Assembly (NCBI GenBank): GCA_035771175.1
Contig: CM069598.1
Location: forward strand, 15,810,438 to 15,874,437
Length of the DNA stretch: 64,000 nt
Origin: Paratinospora sagittata
Taxonomy: Eukaryota > Streptophyta > Magnoliopsida > Ranunculales > Menispermaceae
Direction: 5' to 3'
Positions within the stretch are counted from its first letter, which is position 1; each line of letters opens with the position of its first letter. Below, piece by piece: positions 58,261-64,000 of the stretch. The position numbers and the translations under genes were made by a program. A model generated the notes under the pieces. It saw only the letters and a program-made list of their open reading frames with translations, made no database searches and was not told the DNA's origin.

Positions 58261-60549
58261 TGTATAATACTCCAAAATTTTCATAAACCTATAAAATAGA
58301 TAACCAATAAATAAATAAGTAAAAATCAATATTTTCATCACCATTACTATCTACATGTCACAAAATAAGAAAATTAGTATAGTATAAATTTATTTTGAGC
58401 CCATGTCCATGGTCAAGTCTAAAGGTCAAACCCAACATAAAGTCAAGATCAATATTAAGATCAAGCCCAAGTTCAAGCCCAACACCTAAAATGTTATAAA
58501 GTCCAAAGCCCAAGTCCAATACTATGGGAATTATTGGTGAGCAAGTGGTCAAAAGTGGGTTACAAGTATAAGGCCATGATTTTTTTGAGAGTTTGTGAGG
58601 ATTAAATAAACCTAGCATGAACCAACTATAAATACCCCCTCAAATGAGAGGTTTTAGCATCAAGTAGCAAGTTCTCTCTTGAGTGCTCTTAAGTATTCTC
58701 CTCTCCTTAGCTCTCTTGAAATTCCTAGTATGCTTTGTGGTTGCTATATTAATTGATCTTCCATAACGGAAAAGATTTTCTTGAGTGTTCTCCTCCCTTC
58801 TTCCAACAACAACTCCATCACTTATATAGATCTCATTCCCTTAACTACACTCATCATCCTCTCACTTCTAGCATACAAGCAACTAGGTGAAGGTCAAGAG
58901 CTTGGTGTACGGTTAGGTGGAGATCAACACGTACCGAGGAACACGAATTACGCACATACATGTGGGTGTGATTCTTGACTTTTTCTTTTATTCTTATTCA
59001 TTTCTAGCATGTTATATCCTATCTAGTTAGATGAGTGTGTGTGAATTACTTTCTTAAATTATTTACGTGTTAGTCATTATTGTGATACATGTATTATGTC
59101 TTTTCATAAAGTTATCATGCATTTTTCATTATATTTGATATTTACTTACACCATGCCATTTATGCTTACACCTTGGTATAAGAAATTCATGCATCTAACC
59201 ATTACTCTACTGAATTAGTAATTGATTTAATTAACCAGACACAGTCTTGTCCCAAGTACTTTTAAATAGTGAACGTGAGACAGCTTACCGCTCAAGAAGA
59301 GTGGTATTTAAGCGACATCATTATGACTCCACCACTCAACCTGGAAACTAGTTTGGTTGATTTTATTGAGAACTATTCTTTTGGAGTAGCCTTGTGATAT
59401 GGTACTATTCACGTATACAGTACTATTCACACATATGAAATGATTATTGTTAAATTATGACATGATATGAGTTATTAAATGTTGTTCAGTAATAGTTTTA
59501 TAATGACATGATATGTTAATACATTACATTAATAATGTTGGTATGTTAGTCATATGATTTGTCTTACTAAAAACACACTAAAAAGATAACAATACATTGA
59601 AAGGTGTCTTGGCCCAACTTGGAGTGTTCCGAAAGGCCAAGGTTATGTGTTACGATGGCCAGTGAATTTCGGACTCCATTCGAGAGGAGTTCCGAGGGAG
59701 AGGTGATTCTGCCTGGGTGGTCTATGACCCAAATAGATAGTTAGCGACGACACTTAATACAAGTTAATGTTGCAACGTAATGTATGCACTTGTTTGAATA
59801 TCTAATTGGATTTGATGTATTATGCTATTAATAAATAAGAGTTTAGGAATATTATTTAAGGTGATTCACTGGGCATTAACTCACCCCCTTTCTTTTAGAG
59901 GAATGAATAATGCAGCATGAGCAATCAATGGGTTGAAGAGCAGTAGTAGTTAGTATTATTGGTGTTTTAAATTTGGCTGTGTGTAATGGTCATTTATACT
60001 TACTAGTAAGAATAATAGTTTCAATAGGAACAATATTGGTATTTTAGTTTGATTTTAGTATGTCAAGTGTTATGCTAAAGGTATGACAATTAGTTTCAAT
60101 ATTATTTATGTCAGAACATGGTGGACATATGTATAATTTTAATTAATCCAATGTCATGTGAATTATTAAATGTTTATTAATAAATTTGTCTCTATTGATG
60201 AATTATGTCAACATTAAAAATGGATTTAGTCTTTTAATGTTTGCAGGGTTAAGAATGTCAAAGCAATAGACATTTCTTAGTTGAATTAATGTATTAAGGT
60301 CTACGGTGAGACCAAGGTAATTATAGAAACATTCAGTTTCAGATGAATTGAATTTGCACGTACAATAAGATTAGGGTTAGACAATGTCCTTAAAAAAAAT
60401 GTGTTCTCGCTAATTTTAAAATATATATATATTTTATTATAACGACATTGACCTGATATGATGGACACTCACATCTCAGTTAGGTGATCTAGGAGAGTTG
60501 CACTCCATTATAGTGTACATGATTAGGTCCGAAAAATTGGGGTGTGACA
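58261..60549 (+). mobile_element. Solo LTR (gypsy-type) inserted in the LINE
   Basis: A 2289-bp sequence starting tgtataatactcc and ending ggggtgtgaca, flanked by perfect tgggg duplications (58256-58260 and 60550-60554). Removing it and one duplication restores the LINE reading frame across the junction. The ends resemble Tekay/Del-type LTRs. No internal region or second LTR, so it arose by LTR-LTR recombination. Strand is inferred from the ...gtgtgaca end. Small ORFs inside are not genes. Confidence 0.85.
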
Positions 60550-62747
60550 TGGGGTTTGCAAACCGTTGGGTGAATATGATTATGAAATGTGTTTCCTTTG
60601 TCAAATACATTGTCATGCTAAATGAAGTTCCCCAAGGCGAGGTCATTCCTAGTAGAAGTCTCTGTCAAGGGACCCTTTCTCCCCCCACGTGTTTATTCTT
60701 TGTGCTGAAGGTTTATCTCACATAATTTCCTATTATGAAAGCAAAAAACTCCTAAATGGTGTTAAAATTGCAAAACAAGGCCCACCTATATCACACTTGT
60801 TTTTTGCGGATGACAGCTTGCTCTTTTGTAGGGCGAATGATCAAAATGGGAGAGCTATTTTGACATCCTTTCTTTATATGAAAAAGCCTCAAGACAACTC
60901 ATTAATTTGGACAAATCAGTGGCTTTCTTCAGCCCCAATACCAAGGAAGATCAAGTAGAAAATTTCTTCGCAAATCAAAAGGTGTAATGGGCATTCAAGA
61001 TACCTTGGCCTACCAATGAGGAGCAACAGGAAGAAGACAAAACAGTTTGAATTCATAAAAGACAAGCTTTGGAAATGCCTTCAAAGATGGAAACAAAAAC
61101 TATTCTCTAGCAGTGGGCAAGAAATCTTGCTGAAAACAGTTTGAATTCACCCAGCATATACAATAAGTTGTTTTGGAACTCCCAACTAAGTTATGTGAAG
61201 AGATTAACTCTTTAATGGCTAAGTTTTGGTGGGGTTTCTCCAATTCAAGAGCTAAAATTCATTGGAAAAAATGGGTTAATATGTTAAGTCAAAGGCTCTT
61301 GGTGGCATGGGTTTTAGAGTTTTGGAAGATTTCAACAAAGCCTTGTTCCCTAAACAGGGCTGGAGGCTCATCCAAAGGCCAAACTCTCTTTTAGCTGTAA
61401 ATTTGAAAGCTAAATACTTTCTTGAGACTGATTTCATAAATGCCAAGGTAAACAAGAGTCCTCTCAGGCATGGAAAGGTATAATCTGGGTTAAAGATCTG
61501 CTGATTCAAGGTCTCAGATGGAGAGTTGGGAAGGGGGATAAAACTCATACTAAAAGGGACCCTTGGATCCCAAGACCAACAACATTCAAAATCATCACAC
61601 CAAGCTCAGTTGCTAATGACTGTGAAGTGGCCACTTTCATAACAAGTGACAGAGTGTGGGATGTTGGCAAATTGAAAGAAGCAGTTTGGGAAGAAGCATT
61701 GGAACATATCCTTAAAATCCCGATCAGCTTTAGAGAAGCATATGATAAGCTAATTTGGCATTACACAAAAGATGGAAACTACTCGGTGAAGAGCGGATAT
61801 TGGCTGCAGCAAGAAAGGAAAGGTGGGGTTGGGCAATCCTCACATGGACCAGATGGAAGATGGAAGTTGTTGTGGCATCTTAACCTTCCCTCCAAGGTGA
61901 AGATTTTCTATTGGAAAGTTTTACATGATATTTACCCCACTAGCGCAAATCTCTTCAAAAAAAAAAAAAAAAAAGATTTTGAATTCCCCAACGTGTTCAG
62001 TCTGTGGGAAGTAGCCGGAGTCAGTTGTGATGCATCAATGCCACCAAGTTATGGAAGTCTCAACGTTTGTTGGGTACCCCTGATCTTGAATCTATTCCAG
62101 CTGATGATGGGAATTTTTTTATTGTGTTAGATATTCAAGAAAAAGAATTGATAGAAATCATCATTATGTTCTTTTGGAGCATATGGCATTCTAGAAATCT
62201 GTTGATTAATGGCAAAATGAGAGAAGTTGATGAAGACAAACCAAGCAGGGCGCTGTCCATGCTTCAGAGGTATAAGCAACTGCAACCTTCAAAGAGGTGC
62301 TGCCACTCGAGACCTTCAGTTAGATGGATTCCCCCTCAAAATAATGAAATTAAGATGAATGTTGATGCGGGATGGAAAAATAATACAAGCTATGTAGGAG
62401 TAGGGGTGATTATAAGAGATAGCTCAGGCTTTGTATTGGCGGCCATGGCCATGAAAGTTCAAGGTGCACTCTCAACTGCAGTTGCCGAAGCATTAGCTGT
62501 CAGAGAAGGGCTTCGATTTGCTGTAGAGACTGGAGTGCCAATTTCAATTTTGGAAGGTGATTCAGCTCATGTGATGGAAGGCTTAGTTGCTGATCATTCT
62601 AGTAGCAGTGAATTCTCCTTAGTTCTTAGGATTGTAAATGTCTATTGCGTCAATTTCCAAATATTGTTTTTAATTCAATATATAGAGAAGGTAATACTGC
62701 TGCTCACAGGTTGGCTCATTATGCCTTTTGTATCTTTGGTGTTCTGA
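60550..62747 (+). pseudogene. LINE ORF2 3' part: RT, zinc region, RNase H
   Basis: It resumes with GFANRWVNMIMKCVSFVKY, then after frame changes shows CAEGLSHIISYYES and the catalytic FADDSLLF (about 60805-60830). A region with many stops (60960-61620) follows, then WHYTKDGNYSVKSGYW and WKLLWHLNLPSKVKIFYWK, the zf-RVT region. An 18-A run at 61957-61974 coincides with another frame break. The end (62330-62620) is a plant-type RNase H: MNVDAGWKN, VGVIIRDSSG, VAEALAVREGL and LEGDSAHVMEGL. Confidence 0.8.
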
Positions 62748-62844
62748 TATGGTTGGAGGAAATTCCTCCCCATTATCTTAGACATTGTACAGATTGATTC
62801 TGTTAATGAGTAAAAATTTTTGGGGAGCTGTTTCAAAAAAAAAA

Positions 62845-64000
62845 TGCACATATTTCTAATAATCCAATTTTATTTTATTTTTAAGAACATTGTCGTACAT
62901 ATATAGCATGTGTTATAACCTCAATTAACTGTTAATTACACGAATCTCACCTGCTATAATTAATAATCACATATTTTATATGAATGTATATGTTATATGA
63001 TGAGTCAAAATATACCTCATGCGTCTCATCTTTCAACCAAGTTTAGTTTTACTTTTTTTACTTCTAAGATTCCTCTTAAAGATTTACAAATTTTAAATAG
63101 TTAAAATTCAGATAGAAATATTTTTAATGTATGGATAATTATTAGAACATCAACAAATGTTTAGAATTCAAGTCACAAAAGGTTATATGGGCGATTATTG
63201 CAAAGTGTTTTTAATGTATTGATTTAAACTTGAGAAAAATATTTAAACATGGGCAATTATTGATTTTAACCTTGAGAAAAATATTTAAACATGGGCAATT
63301 ATTATTGAAAGTGCTGCAGGCGAGGTTAGTAATCTTCTTCAAACTACAAGAGGAGTTATGGATAATTAGTAGAACATCAAGAAATGTAAATGTTTTGTCA
63401 TGAAATTATCTCTATATATTTCTTATTCTGTGGCCGGCTCGGTTGGACCGAGTGTCACGGTCATGTCAAGACATGCACCGTCACTCAAGGAAAGGGTCCT
63501 CAAAGTTTCGTCTCAATCGGGGATGGTATTCTCGTAAATATGGCCTAACATGACTAACCTCACATTTTGTTGTTTTCATTTGGGAACATGGTGAAAGCTT
63601 AACATCTCCCTTGGAGAAGAGTAGTTATTTGACTCTCCCTCTTAGCCATTACTTGGTCATGCATAGGACATCCTCTTGGTTCAACTCAATGGGCCGATTA
63701 CCATGATCCTGAAGGGGTAAATGGTAGTACTCATAGCATTGGATAGGTTATGGGACATTGTTAGTAGATTAGCAGTGTGAGGTTCACTTATAGTGAGGGT
63801 TGGGTATATAACACTATTAGGCCATCCGCTATCAAGTTGAACGCATTGAGCTAAAGATAGTTTACATGCTAGAGTGTGCTTGAAAGATACTCATGAGAGA
63901 GTCATCCATGTTAACTAATAGGAATTGTATGGTTCGGGGCGACACTGTGCAAGGTATGCTATTGAAGGTATTCGAGTGTTCCGTTCAAGTGATTATCAAG
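62845..64000. other. Non-coding; short tandem repeat
   Basis: Positions 63220-63305 contain a 47-bp tandem duplication (ttgagaaaaatatttaaaca, then tgggcaattatt). The last 600 bp look like LTR or repeat sequence with no open frame. Nothing else is supported. Confidence 0.4.

Larger units (their letters stand above)
54790..62844 (+). mobile_element. L1-type LINE with RNase H, split by a solo LTR
   Basis: ORF1 (54808-55830), an endonuclease-reverse transcriptase ORF2 (56448-58260 and 60550-62747) and a poly-A end (62835-62844) form a plant L1-clade LINE of about 5.8 kb without the insertion. The reverse transcriptase is cut at 58260 by a 2289-bp solo LTR and resumes at 60550 after the 5-bp duplication. 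Several stops and frame changes show it is dead. The 5' start is estimated from ORF1; target duplications were not identified. Confidence 0.85.

Noticed and set aside
58358..58978. ORFs inside 58261-60549 as genes
   Set aside because: They lie within the solo LTR and show no domain.
61957..61974. 18-A run as the LINE 3' end
   Set aside because: Coding similarity (zf-RVT, RNase H) continues for 700 bp beyond it; the real poly-A end is at 62835-62844.

Overview
The window is nuclear DNA from a flowering plant, most likely a eudicot. It is AT-rich, host genes are split by GT-AG introns, and nearly every plant transposon class is present: Ty1/copia, Ty3/gypsy chromovirus, L1-type LINE with a plant RNase H domain, Helitron, hAT-like TIR elements and tRNA-derived SINEs. 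The species cannot be named from the sequence.

Region by region. 1-2300: the end of a truncated Ty1/copia element (pol tail plus probable 3' LTR). 3523-13633: a nearly complete Ty3/gypsy chromovirus (Tekay/Del-like) with a perfect 5-bp target duplication (ctatg), one gag-pol frame broken by five stops, and a damaged 5' LTR. 17380-19745: a gypsy-type gag relic, then a second copia element reduced to its 5' LTR, primer-binding site and the start of gag. 20327-22757: probably two nested hAT-like elements. 23289-23508: first exon of a PHLOEM PROTEIN 2 (PP2)-like gene. 23786-50976: a region bounded by Helitron-like ends. 51532-52313: the remaining PP2 exons. 54790-62844: an L1-type LINE split by a 2.29-kb solo LTR (58261-60549) with perfect 5-bp target duplications (tgggg).

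The main result is the 27.2-kb middle block. Read on the minus strand it starts with A|TC at 50976, in a terminus shared with a second Helitron end at 24602. It finishes with a GC-rich hairpin 13 nt before CTTG|T at 23786. It separates exon 1 from exons 2-3 of one PP2-like gene, as if a giant Helitron had landed in intron 1. Inside are a Rep-helicase gene whose three exons join into one open frame of 1483 codons, and an RPA70-like gene whose nine exons join into 454 codons. The block also holds a LOG (cytokinin-activating) gene, a coiled-coil gene, a duplicated unknown family, fragments of histone H2A and TOM1-like genes, and a 2.1-kb tandem-repeat array near the 5' end. The Rep-helicase element seems to have lost its own 3' terminator near 35.69 kb. 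The next terminator in its path, at 23.79 kb, belongs to a small non-autonomous Helitron, so read-through capture is a natural model. That model is inference; the genes and termini are read directly.

Possible working host genes are few. LOG has all conserved motifs, but exon 3 is one base short, so only an intron-retaining transcript keeps the frame. The PP2 gene is interrupted and its splice sites look damaged.
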